In this document: piece after piece, positions 29,753 to 39,717 of the stretch | Layout: each line of letters begins with the position of its first letter | Numbering within the stretch: the first letter of the stretch is position 1 | From: Nitzschia sp. DOCU1 | Taxonomy: Eukaryota > Bacillariophyta > Bacillariophyceae > Bacillariales > Bacillariaceae | Reading direction: 5' to 3' | Length of the DNA: 64,000 nt | NCBI GenBank assembly: GCA_951394045.1 | Contig: OX596000.1 | Coordinates: 372,001 to 436,000, forward strand | The notes under the pieces: model-generated | What the model was told of the DNA's origin: nothing | Databases searched by the model: none | What the model saw: only the letters and a program-made list of their open reading frames with translations | Translations under genes and position numbers: made by a program

Positions 29753-31053
29753 ATGACAGTCCTGACTTGTGCCATGACGAGTGTAATGACACGTGGTTCT
29801 GCCCGTCTCGCTGGATCCACACTCCTTTCCCACCAGCTTCTTCTCAAAACTGGCGCTGCGGCAACCACCACCCGATCTATGGATTTTTGGAAACTTCCAA
29901 AGGCCTATTCGTTTTCATCTTCCATCGACAAGGAATACAGTCACTTGTTTCGTACTCCTACCAGTTTGCATGAACCTAGTAATCGTGTGGCGGATTCTCC
30001 GTATGTCGAAGAAGAAGCTTTACCGGGCTCGAGAGCCTTTTTGGAATGTGATCGGAATGCCTTGATTGATTTATTTCACAAATACGCGAGCGATTGTGAT
30101 ATTAACGGAAAACATCTCGATAAAGAAGGTTTGCGAAAATTGTTGAAATCCGTCGGCGAGAATTTGGATCAAGAAACCTTTGATCGTCTCTTTGCGACGG
30201 CCGATATTAATGGCGATGGAACGATTGAATTGACGGTACGCAACAAAGAAGAAGCAACGTGACTCTGTGTTGCCTCGTATTTCTCACGCGGTTGTAACAC
30301 TATTCTTTTGCCTTTTAGGAATTTCTGACGGGAGCCGATGTCATTCTCGGAAGCGCCCCCGTAGGTATTGTTCTAATAGTTGGCGGCCCCGGCAGTGGAA
30401 AAGGCGTCTTATCCAAACGATTGCAAGATGAATGTGGCGTCGTCCACTTGAGTAGTGGAGATTTACTTCGTGACGAAGTCCGTCGGGATACCGTATTGGG
30501 TCGACAAGTCCAAGATATCATGGCTCGTGGAGAATTGGTATCGTCCGCTGTCATTGTGACCTTGATGCGTCGAGTAATGAGGAATCATCCGGGCAAGCGC
30601 GTTTTGTTGGATGGATTTCCACGCAGTCTTCAAAATGCACATGATTTGGTCGAATTGTGTGGTGTACCCGAACTGGCGCTTCATTTGGAATGTGACGATA
30701 CCATCTTGATGGAACGTATTTTGAAGCGAGGAGAACAAGCCAACAAGGAAGCTGCTGCCAAGGCTGCCGCCGAAGGAAAAGAAAATGCAGGTGCCGCTCG
30801 TGCCGATGATAACATTCATACAGCTTTGAAGCGACTACGAACGTACCACAAATATCATAACTCAACGTTGGAATGGCTACGAGAACAACATATACCCGTG
30901 GTGAATCTGGATTGTTCCGGCAGTGCGGAAAGTGTGTGGGAACAACTGTGTGCCATTGGACGATTGATGCGGCCTGCCACAAAGATTAATCCGGACTTGT
31001 CCAGTACAGCGCGTGCGATTCTGCCCGATGGATTGCAGGGCAAGAAGAAGTGA
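29753..31053 (+). CDS. EF-hand / adenylate-UMP-CMP kinase fusion, organelle-targeted
   Basis: Two exons: 29753-30235 and 30319-31053, with an 83-nt GT-AG intron that interrupts the second EF-hand in phase 0. The joined protein has 404 residues. Residues 1-45 (TRGSARLAGSTLL..LLLKTGAAATTTRS) look like a mitochondrial or plastid presequence. Two EF-hands lie at about 105-165: a degenerate first loop (DCDINGKHLDKE) and a canonical second (DINGDGTIELTE). The NMP-kinase domain has P-loop VGGPGSGKG, HLSSGDLLRDEV, VLLDGFPRSLQNA and RADDN...KRL.TY, the UMP-CMP/short-lid adenylate kinase pattern. The LID is replaced by an Ala/Lys/Glu-rich stretch. It would interconvert nucleoside mono- and diphosphates, possibly under calcium control. 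Confidence 0.88.
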
Positions 31054-31964
31054 CAGAGGTAATGTCGACGGACGAGGCAGCGAAAACTGTTCGTTTGGCT
31101 AGGCCTACCAGAACGTTTGTTTTCCATTTGGAAAGGAATACTGTGACTAGACATTGACTTGTATATTCCTAGCACCTATTGTTTCAATGATTCCGTAGAG
31201 TAGTAGCCCCCTTTCTTGCGTTACTGAGAACCCAGCAGGGACCGAAAATACCTGAGGAGGCGAGTCCACCCGGATCCCATGCTATGAGTGACCGTATGAA
31301 AGGTGACACAGAGATGAGTCAGTGAGTCCGATCATCAAATCACATTCGCTCTAGAACTGCTGCTCAATAGAGCGCGTTTGTTGCCAAACGCATGTACCAG
31401 CATCGACTGGGAAGGTTGCTCTTTTACATATCATAGCTATCGCCTCCGCCGAGGTCAAAAGCTCAACCGATTTCCCCCATTTTGGAAGATTTTGATGTTG
31501 ATGTGGCTCCCCCTTTTGAGTGAGTCGCGGGAGTCTCTTCGTTTTTCGTGTTCGCCTGCCTACGGGATTCATTTTTGTCTTGGCCGGCGCGCAAGAAGAC
31601 CCGTTGAAATATTTTCTACGACAAACCGTAGTACTCATCTTACAAGACACGCCCGGCCGCTATCGTCGTGAACGAACGAAACGGAACGAACGACCATGAC
31701 GACAGAAAAGAAAGTAAAAAGGAAGCAACGTAAAATAACGAACGAGAAAGCAACAAAAGAATCAGCAGCGAAACGTGGTTCTAAGCTTCCTTTTCGATTC
31801 ATTTTACTATTACGGCAACGTTCAGCACTTCTACAGCAGCGTTTGCATCTCGTAGTACCCCTCGAATCGGTGTTTGCGGCAGTATTATTCAGACTCTGCA
31901 GTCCCTGACGCGACGCGAAACTTTCAGTGACACCGCCATTGATTGATTGATTGACTCCTCCGCA
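31054..31964. other. Intergenic, nothing recognised
   Basis: About 900 bp between two plus-strand genes. Short frames on both strands are featureless. A repeated TTGATTGATTGATTG run lies just before the SNARE start. Confidence 0.4.
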
Positions 31965-33088
31965 ATGAGTTTTCAAGACGTGGGACGCAACAATTCACGA
32001 CGTCAGCCCGCTAGTGCTACGTTTGGTGCCACTAGTGGTATGGGTAACCGGCCCACACCACCGTCGTCTGGGGGCTGGGGCGGAAGTGGTGGAACCACGT
32101 CGGTCACTCAAATTTCCGAGGCCTTATTGCAATATCAGGTGTGTACATGACCAGTCGTCGGACGATTTCATCTGGAGGTCGTGTGTGGCGTGCTCCGCTA
32201 TGATGGATGGATCGAATCATCCTCGCCCCACTGAATGCGCTGTGGTTGTTGTTTCTCACTGTGTTCGTTTCTGTATTTGCCGTCTTGATGACAAACACAG
32301 AGAAATGTCGGAATTCTGGAAAAGATTGCGCAGCAGCTGTTGACAACAACAAGTGTTAGCCAAAAGGCGGCCCGAGAGGAACTCGAACAACAGTGAGTAT
32401 TTGAGTTTTTCTTATTTTGACTTGTTCAAATTCTAACGGGACCTTTCCCCCCTTGTGACTGTATTCGTTTCTTCTTGTTTGAAAGATACAATGTGCAATT
32501 GGATGTTTTGCGGCAACTCGAACAACGCGTCAAGGATTTGATTGTGTCCCAACGTCGGCAAGCAACTGGTAGTGTGCATCAAACTCTCATCAAGCTAGAA
32601 CGGGATTTTGAACGCGTCCAGGGCCTGGCACAATCGGCCAAGGCCAAGGTCAGTCGGCAGCAAAAGCAGCTTCAACAACGGGGTGGGGTCGAACATACGA
32701 CTGCAGCAATGGAAGAAAATGCGGCTGCCAATGCGTTGCAGCTAGAGCAAGAACGATTTCAACTGCAGATTCAGCAAGATGTGAGTTATTTATGAATTGG
32801 ATGGTGGGAGAGATATGGTTTGTCGTCGCCGTCTCACCTTTTGTTTTTCAGAAATTGCAAGAGGAAATTATGCGTGAACGCGAGGAAGAAATTCGTAATA
32901 TCAACAAGGGAATGCATACCGTCAATGAAATATACAAGGATTTGGCACATATTGTCGGATCTCAACAAGAGCAAGTCGACCAAATTGAGACTCAAATGGA
33001 GGATGCCCGAAACAATGCCGAGTCGGGTCTAGAACAAGTTCAAAAGGCCAATGATCGCTACAACAATTCGAACTGTACGATATCGTAA
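31965..33088 (+). CDS. Qa-SNARE (syntaxin/Pep12-like), four or more exons
   Basis: Exons read by frame and splice sites: 31965-32138, 32301-32392, 32486-32780 and 32852-33088, with introns of 162, 93 and 71 nt. The N-terminus is Gly/Ser-rich. It is followed by a three-helix Habc-like region (ILEKIAQQLL..SVSQKAAREELEQQYNVQLDVL, KLERDFERVQ). The SNARE motif sits in exon 4: REREEEIRNINKGMHTVNEI then YKDLAHIVGSQQEQVDQIE, with the Gln zero layer, as in endosomal Qa-SNAREs. It should act in membrane fusion. The frame stops soon after the motif with no transmembrane anchor. A further splice (GT at 33085, AG ending 33162) would add about 20 residues (RIIFLVVETVVDTCW) that are only weakly hydrophobic. 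The C-terminus is therefore unsettled. Confidence 0.82.
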
Positions 33089-33396
33089 AAAGTGGACAGC
33101 GGTGGGATGGATGGGTGGTAGAATGGATGGTAGAGTGGGATGGAACAACGATGAACATGCAGGAGGATCATCTTTCTAGTGGTGGAGACGGTGGTCGACA
33201 CGTGTTGGCGAGATACGTCGTTATGAAGGCCCGACGTGCTACTAGCAATAAGAAAACTAGAATGGTGCAAAACCTTTTTTGATGAAACGCAAGGCACGAT
33301 CTAGCAATGGCGTTCTTTTTACTGATACCCCAGAGTTGCAGAATTATGTTGCATCGTTCTGTCGAGTCCATATGTCGTCGCGTAAACCATATAGCC
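33089..33396. other. Between convergent SNARE and BUD22 genes
   Basis: Contains a possible last intron/exon of the SNARE gene and a GGATGG-type short repeat near 33105-33140. No other gene is seen. Confidence 0.4.
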
Positions 33397-34731
33397 CTAA
33401 TCAAACGTGATTTTCTTTCCCTGGAAAGCCACGATACCAGTCTTTTGTTGCTGTTTGGCCGCCCAGGATGGATGTTGAGATGCGGGATCTTCATGTGGCT
33501 TGGCAGCTGCTGCAGCGGACTTGTGTTTGCCATCAGTTGCTGGCTTTTTCTCCGAACCGTCTTTGGAGGCTGGCTTGTTGGCGCTCTTTTTGCCTTTCCT
33601 TGTATCATCGTCCTTGTTATTTTTCTTTTCTTCTCTCCAATTCAACGATTGATACTGCCGTCCTTCCTTTTTGGCTTGGATCGCAATGGCTTTGGCTTTT
33701 CGGGCGCGTTGTCCCTGACGATTCTTGGGTTTTTGAAATTCCGAGTCATCCATTGTGGCCGCGGGACCATAGGCGGCCATGTCATTATCTTCCAGAGGGG
33801 GTGCTGCTGCATCATTCAAACTATTGCAAAAGACGGATGTTTGCGGCTCGAGTTCTTTGGAATCTGCTGCTCGCAACGAAGTAGTTGGGGTCGACGTCTT
33901 GCCCTTTTTGCCTCGTTTCTTCTTGGGAACAAGCGAGTCCTGGGACGCAAATTTGTTATCACGATCGTCCAACGATAAGCAGAATCTTCGAAAATCAGCC
34001 ACCTTTTCATTCCATTCCTCCAAGGTAGATTGAAAGCGTTTGTGATCCAGGACGGACGACACAAGTTTGGCCTGTTCAGCAGGTGGCGGTGGGGGCGGCG
34101 TAAAACTAGCCTCGGGGTCGGGATTGGCATGAATTAGACCCAGTTGACGAAAGGCTTGTTGTACCACTAGTTCCAATGACAAGTCCTTGAGTGGCTGAAA
34201 TGACTTTGGCTGCTCGTCGTTGTTGCTTTCGTTTTTCTTTCCATTCTTGAGCTTTCGAATGTTTCGTTGGACCATGAATGATCGGACTAGTTTGGCTTGT
34301 TTTGTTAATTGTTTCTTGGCCATGTATAACAACTTTTGATAACGGTCCTGCTTCAAAGCCATTTCTTGATCCTTGAGATCTTCCACGTCCTTTCGACTTC
34401 GTTTCTTGGTTTTTCGCGATGGGATTTTGTTCTTTTGTGTCGTCGTCGTCGGGTTGTTGGAAGCTGCTGCCGACGACGACAAGCCGGTCATACGACCACT
34501 ATCGGCTTTACCTGCCTCTGACTGCGGCTTACTCTCAGCACTTTGATTATTGACATGGGGGTGATCGGGTGGCTCCTGCTCCTGTTGTGCTAGTTGTCTT
34601 TTGCCCGCCGATGCGTCTCTGTGCAATCTCTCCTCGGTGCTGCCGCTACTGCTGCCACTAGAAACCGAGGACTCGTCATCGCTATCACCAGCGGCGTCCT
34701 TATGCCTTTGCTCCAAAGATGGCGGCGTCAT
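33397..34731 (-). CDS. BUD22: BUD22/SRFBP1-family ribosome biogenesis protein
   Basis: 444 residues. The C-terminus HPSWAAKQQQKTGIVAFQGKKITFD is the conserved Bud22 end motif. The middle has KLLYMAKKQLTKQAKLVRSFMVQRNIRKLK and a block near residue 190 (LKDLSLELVVQQAFRQLG), also family features, and the rest is Lys/Ser/Glu-rich. Bud22 in yeast is a nucleolar factor for 18S rRNA maturation and the small subunit; SRFBP1 is the animal relative. Single exon. A long plus-strand frame across it is an antisense shadow. Confidence 0.9.
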   Translation of the reverse strand: MTPPSLEQRHKDAAGDSDDESSVSSGSSSGSTEERLHRDASAGKRQLAQQEQEPPDHPHVNNQSAESKPQSEAGKADSGRMTGLSSSAAASNNPTTTTQKNKIPSRKTKKRSRKDVEDLKDQEMALKQDRYQKLLYMAKKQLTKQAKLVRSFMVQRNIRKLKNGKKNESNNDEQPKSFQPLKDLSLELVVQQAFRQLGLIHANPDPEASFTPPPPPPAEQAKLVSSVLDHKRFQSTLEEWNEKVADFRRFCLSLDDRDNKFASQDSLVPKKKRGKKGKTSTPTTSLRAADSKELEPQTSVFCNSLNDAAAPPLEDNDMAAYGPAATMDDSEFQKPKNRQGQRARKAKAIAIQAKKEGRQYQSLNWREEKKNNKDDDTRKGKKSANKPASKDGSEKKPATDGKHKSAAAAAKPHEDPASQHPSWAAKQQQKTGIVAFQGKKITFD

Positions 34732-35502
34732 TCGTTTTGATTTGACAAATAGTTGTTACTATGAAAAGTTGTCATTCATGGTCGAAGTGTGCATTCTTCC
34801 ATACTTTTCTTTTGCGAGAATTGGATGGCCGCGTCGCTTTGTTGGTTGTTGTGAGACCTCGTGGAGACCTCGCGAATGGTGGCGCGAAATGTTGCATTTG
34901 GGCGACGGCCAGATGTCCGAAGCAGTGACGTCAGGACACCCACTATCGCGGCATGTGATGACGCCATAAGCTTCCGCGCAGAGGTGAGGCCTCATTTCCA
35001 AAAATCGGGCGCCGCGCGATAACTCGTGTTAGTTATCCGAGTGTACTTTTATTTTTGCGTACAACATGGGTTATCGTGGATGCGCGCGGATTTTTGGAAA
35101 TGAGGCCTCATCTCAGCGCGGAAGCTTATGGCGAGCGAGCCGGACGTCCATCCCACAATCGACTGGATGCGTTGAAAACGGTCCAACTGCAAGTTGATGG
35201 CGTGCGCTATGATGCCACCAAGAATCTTCGTTTCACATTTCGTCATAACGCGTGTGCACCCCTGGGCTAATGGTCATGTGCTTCTGATCGTGACTGCCTC
35301 TTTGTTAGGTTTCGAATAAATGTGATCTTTGATACCATCAAGCGTTATGCTTAACTAGCAGCATGTGGGCGGAACCGATGGAAGTACATTCCTGGCGATC
35401 GGGAAAATTCGAGTGGCATCTAGCAGAGTTTTCCTTTCATTTCGCAACAACGTGCCTATTTCTTCATTAGCAAATATCTCGATCCATTGCCAAGACAATA
35501 TC
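34732..35502. other. Divergent promoter region holding a foldback element
   Basis: Between BUD22 (minus) and the acidic membrane protein (plus). The inverted repeat at 34962-35133 takes up its centre. Short frames that cross the arms are repeat artefacts. Confidence 0.5.
34962..35133. mobile_element. Foldback/MITE-like inverted repeat
   Basis: The left arm begins CGCCATAAGCTTCCGCGC (34962) and runs through GAGGCCTCATTTCCAAAAATC to about 35022. The right arm is its reverse complement (about 35071-35133, ending GCGCGGAAGCTTATGGCG) with a few mismatches. Arms are about 60 bp with a loop of about 50 bp. No target-site duplication is obvious. The size and arm-to-loop ratio suggest a small foldback element or an RNA hairpin locus. 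Confidence 0.65.
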
Positions 35503-36876
35503 ATGAAGTTCTCCAAGCTTTCCCTCCTTCAAACAGTAACACTTGCTTCCTCTCTCGGTTTGACGGCGGCAAATGACTGTACTGTAGATCAAGAAGAATT
35601 GGATTTTACATTCTTTCTAGACGAAGACTCGATCACTGAAAATGGATTCAGCTTGACTTGCGAGTCGTCATCGTCGCTCCAACAGCCAATAGTGTGGAAC
35701 GTTCCCATGGGAGCTCTCGAGGAGAAGGATATTATACACATTCGCGCCGAAGACTCGGAGGCTCCTTACGTTCGAAAACGAGTTTGCCTTTCCACAGACG
35801 CTGCTTGCACTTTTACGGTAGAAGATTTATATGGAGATGGCATTCAGAGTCCAGGATACTACACTCTTACGTTTGGAGCAACGACGATTGCCGTGTCTAA
35901 ACAAGGTGAAGAGTTCTTTGAAAAGAGCTACTGCTTTGGAGAGGGCTGTCCAGAGGTCCCTATAGAAGACCAACAAGATGAGTGCGATGACCTTTATCTC
36001 TTCTTCGGGACCGACAACTCTCCGGAACAGAGCTCGGTGACGATTGAGTGCGACGGTGAAGTTATTCTCAAGTCAGGCTTTGGAACTCCTCAAGAACATT
36101 TAGAATGGGAGTACTGTCTTCCCACAAACAAGTGCTGCAATTTGTTTATCGAAGATTTGGGATCAGATGGCATTGACACCAGCCAAGGGGGCAGCATTTA
36201 TTTTGAATGGGCCAACAATATGATCTTGAAATACGATGAAGAGAATCCATTTAAATTCACGAGAATCAGTCGAGAGTTTGGTGTGACGTGCGATGCACAG
36301 GATGACGACGTTGCTCTAATGGGTTTCGACGACGAAGAAGGCGAAGAAGATGAGACGAATGATGAGGATGGAGAAGATTTGGCAGACGTCGATGAAGAGA
36401 GCGACAACACCGACAGCGAAGCCGCAAATCCTGACAGTCCGGAAGATTTGGCAGACGTCGATAAAGAGAGCGACAACGCCGACAGCGAAGCCACAAATCC
36501 TGACAGTCCGGAAGATTTGGCAGACGTCGATGAAGAGAGCGACAACGCCGACAGCGAAGCCACAAATCCTGACAGTCTAGAACTTGACGACGAGACCGAC
36601 GATGAGCCAGCCTTGTCGTTAGCTTCCAAGATTGTCCTTGCTATTGTCATCACAGTTCTCGCCTTGGGATTCATTCTTGTCGTAATCGATGCTTGGAGCT
36701 CTTCATCATCATCGCCCCCTCGCGCGGTCTCTAAATCAGCTCCTGCCAAGGACTTGGAGATTAAATCCGCTGGTTCTCTAGAGACAGAAATCGCTGATGA
36801 CGATGATGACAATGATGATGACAACGACGACGACGATGACGATGAGTGGAGATTAAACCCGAAGGTTCTCTATTAG
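35503..36876 (+). CDS. Acidic single-pass membrane protein with three 23-residue repeats
   Basis: 457 residues from the ATG at 35503, chosen because it starts a clear signal peptide (KFSKLSLLQTVTLASSLGLTAA). The ectodomain holds two Cys-containing modules with the VEDLYGDGI..PGYYTL and IEDLGSDGI patterns, a GDGI/GxY theme common in secreted algal proteins. Three tandem copies of EDLADVDEESDNxDSEAxNP follow, encoded by perfect-length 69-bp DNA repeats. Then comes one TM helix (SLASKIVLAIVITVLALGFILVVID) and a cytoplasmic tail that ends with a run of Asp. This suggests a cell-surface or frustule-membrane protein, perhaps binding divalent cations. The function is not known. Confidence 0.75.
   Translation: MKFSKLSLLQTVTLASSLGLTAANDCTVDQEELDFTFFLDEDSITENGFSLTCESSSSLQQPIVWNVPMGALEEKDIIHIRAEDSEAPYVRKRVCLSTDAACTFTVEDLYGDGIQSPGYYTLTFGATTIAVSKQGEEFFEKSYCFGEGCPEVPIEDQQDECDDLYLFFGTDNSPEQSSVTIECDGEVILKSGFGTPQEHLEWEYCLPTNKCCNLFIEDLGSDGIDTSQGGSIYFEWANNMILKYDEENPFKFTRISREFGVTCDAQDDDVALMGFDDEEGEEDETNDEDGEDLADVDEESDNTDSEAANPDSPEDLADVDKESDNADSEATNPDSPEDLADVDEESDNADSEATNPDSLELDDETDDEPALSLASKIVLAIVITVLALGFILVVIDAWSSSSSSPPRAVSKSAPAKDLEIKSAGSLETEIADDDDDNDDDNDDDDDDEWRLNPKVLY
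36373..36579 (+). repeat. Three tandem 69-bp coding repeats
   Basis: Units start at GAAGATTTGGCAGACGTCGA at 36373, 36442 and 36511. They are in frame and nearly identical, each encoding 23 acidic residues, so repeat number can change without a frameshift. Confidence 0.9.
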
Positions 36877-37446
36877 AGACCGAAATCGATTGTGATGAGA
36901 TTTAAAGCTCAAAATTGCGATACTCCACCCAGAGAGCTGGGCTGACCAGCTCACCATTTCCCGATGACAACTGTCATCTGCTCCTCAAGAGTTCGATGGT
37001 GGTTATTTCAAATTTTCATAGGTTGCACTCCACCCTACCGGGGGTGTCATAGCACCAATCACTACATAGGAAGAAGTTGTTTTTGTTCCAAATCTCGTCG
37101 CACCCTGCCCGCAGGCGCAAAACGTTTTCCTACATTCTCATCGTATAGTGAACTCTTGTTCGTTGATGGTATGGATTGATAGCAGAAATTTCGAAATCAA
37201 GCTAGCTAGCTACTTGTAGTTTGCTTGATAGCCATTTTACAGACTCGCAAAGCAAAGGATATTCGTATGCATCCTAATTGGATAGGTGGAATTCCACAGA
37301 AGTCATCACCACGGAGTACGACCTTTCGCTCTCTCGGTCTCCCACAGCGAGGGAGATGCTCCATCTAGGAATGGTGCATCTATGCGGCCACGCGGAGCAA
37401 AATTTGAATCAAAGAACCACAACAAGAGCAAAAACGCAACCGCGCA
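36877..37446. other. Intergenic between convergent genes
   Basis: Contains GCTAGCTAGCTACTTGTAG near 37200 followed by GATAGCCATTTTAC and GTATGCATC. A related string (TAGCTAGCTATTTGTAGT, then GCATCG) occurs near 39640 after the next phosphatase gene, supporting duplication of the unit including its 3' flank. Confidence 0.5.
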
Positions 37447-39237
37447 CTACTCGTAGGATGTTGTAGCCGTGGAATGTGAAATCGCCGTTGGTGCTACCAT
37501 GTGTCCCGCATCATAAAGGTAGTTTTCAATCCACACGGCGTCTTGTGCCTTTGGATTGGCCTTGGTGCCCCGGTTCAATATTCGTTGAAAGTAAGCATGC
37601 GTAGCGTTGACTACGAACAATTCTCCAAATCCAAATTCCGTGTTATCCCGATGTGCTACCCATTCTTCCGGTTGATCTGGCTGAAGAGGATCATCGGAAT
37701 GAGAAATTCCACCCGTTCCAATCGTCAAATAAATGGGACCACCCGCAGCAGATGGTTTGGATCCGTTCATGGGAACCGACCGAACATAGGCATGGTTGTG
37801 ACCCGATAGGACAAAATTGACTCCGTGCTGGACAAAGAGTGGTTCCATGTGTTCCAGGATTAGATTTGCGTTCCGTTCATCTGATCATCACGTAGCCGCG
37901 GATAGAAAGCAGGAAAATAGTGAGATGGGAATAGTGGAATCGGCAAATCGGGAAATAGTACAACGAAATGAATAATCCAGCGCCAACTTACTGTTGTGTC
38001 CCCGGAATGTTGTATGCAAGGGACAATGAAATGTCACCAATAGCCACGGCGTCATGTTCCGATCGATTCTCACTTCGAGTTCTTCCTTGAGCCATTTGTA
38101 TTGAACCGATCCTTTGGTTGTGTTTGTGTAACAATTCAATACCACAATTTGCAATAGGCCATGCCGATAGGAATAAAAGGAATTCCCATAATAATATGTA
38201 GTCATGAATTCGGAAGGATTGAAACAATCATTGGCATAAGAGACGGGTTCTCGATAAGGAGCGGCAATGCGATTAGGATTTCGAAAGTACGATTCGTAGG
38301 CTGGAAAGACTTGAAGGGTTTCTCGGTCACATTCGATTTCATGATTGCCGGCCGCCACCAACAGAGGTGTGCTAGAAACCAAAGGTTCCACCATGGACAA
38401 CCAATTTTCCCATTGCGGCAAGTGACTGTTGGCATAGCTTATATCACCCGCCACTAGAATCACCGATAGTGGAGCTACCGAGGCTCCCGTTGTTCTTTGA
38501 CGAGCCTTCAAGTGTTTCATGGTCGACAGGCTAGGGTCGGTGCGTCCCCAATCTGCCACCATGGCGATTCGAACAGGCGCCAAGGGCCCAGGTGGGGTTG
38601 TAAAGTTATAAATCAGGGGGGCCGTCTCAGGAACGACGGGACCACTTGCTTTCTTTGCCAATACTACTGCATTTGGAATCACCTGAATGGAATACCAGTA
38701 CAACTTGCCGCCTCCTTCCAGGTCCGAAAGGACGGCATGATGGATCCAGCTGCTCGTATAATTTTGATCGCCATTGGAATAATTAAACTGTAAGCTTTCT
38801 GAGGGTATGGTGTATTGTGGGCGATTGAAAGATGACCGCAAGGATTCGTCGTCATTCTGCCGGCGGCGCCGCCCATACCACACAATCGGAGTGACGACGG
38901 ATGGATGGCAATGCAGATCGTCTGGCAGTGTAAATGAGACGGTCATGTTGACTTCAAAGGATTCGAGATTCACATTGTTGGTAGGACTCAAGTGAATATG
39001 GGAGGGGTTACACACATCATGTAGACCTCGAAGCTTGTTGTTTTTGTTGTGGATTGCAAAGTGCCGACTGCTGTCCGTATCTGTAAACTGCTGCTGATGG
39101 AATTCGACTTTCCAAATGCCGACTGTGCTGCTCGCGACGATGAATATCAGCCACACGATCCAAACTCCTAGCATTACAAAGAACACGGACATGGTGTCCC
39201 TTGTCGATGATGCTTGCAATTGCATCTGCAGCATCAT
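37447..39237 (-). CDS. Purple acid phosphatase-like metallophosphoesterase, copy 1
   Basis: Exons 37992-39237 and 37447-37880 flank a 111-nt GT-AG intron. The start is the ATG at 39237; the frame extends upstream but without support. A signal anchor (VMLGVWIVWLIFIVASSTVG) is followed by a fibronectin-like N-domain (VNMTVSFTLPDD, IVWYGRR). Metal-site motifs are ADWGRTD, GDISYAN, GNHEIECD, FHCPLH and GHNHAY, so the dinuclear centre is complete. PAPs hydrolyse phosphate esters outside the cell or in vacuoles. The usual GHxHAYER reads GHNHAYVR. The plastid-independent secretory route is implied by the anchor and many N-glycosylation sites. First of three paralogues. Confidence 0.9.
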
Positions 39238-39717
39238 GATCAAAGCATTGTTTCGGCAAAAAGGCAAACAAATGATGCTTTCCTGGTGTGTCCAAGCTGC
39301 CCTTGATGGAGATGCGCCACACCGCCAAGAGGGATCGCGGACACCGCGGAAAAAGCTACCGCAAGATTTTGGCGACGATTTCTGCCACGTGGAAGGCATT
39401 CGGCACAGCGTGCCTCCGCAAGATGACTGACTCGACTGACTCTTTGCGATACCTGGTAGGTGGTAGCTACAGACAGACTTGGCACGTGGGAGGCATAGAA
39501 CCGATCCGCCAGCGCGCGCGGCGGCATTCAAATCTCTCGTCGAGGATCGTTTTCCAAGACCGAAGAAACGCCCAACTGTTTGTCTTCCCGCCCATTTGTT
39601 GCAGTGGATAGGATAGTATGAATCAATAGTATCATAGCTAGCTATTTGTAGTTTTTTTTAGCTGTTTTACGTTTTCGGATGCATCGTCACAAATGAAAAA
39701 GCGTACTACTTGTAATC
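39238..39717. other. Between tandem phosphatase genes
   Basis: Upstream region of copy 1 and 3' flank of copy 2. Carries the CTAGCTATTTGTAG string shared with the 3' flank of copy 1. Confidence 0.4.

Noticed and set aside
33307..33978. Hydrophobic 223-residue plus-strand frame
   Set aside because: It is antisense to the well-supported BUD22 coding region; its hydrophobicity is the complement of Lys/Glu-rich codons.
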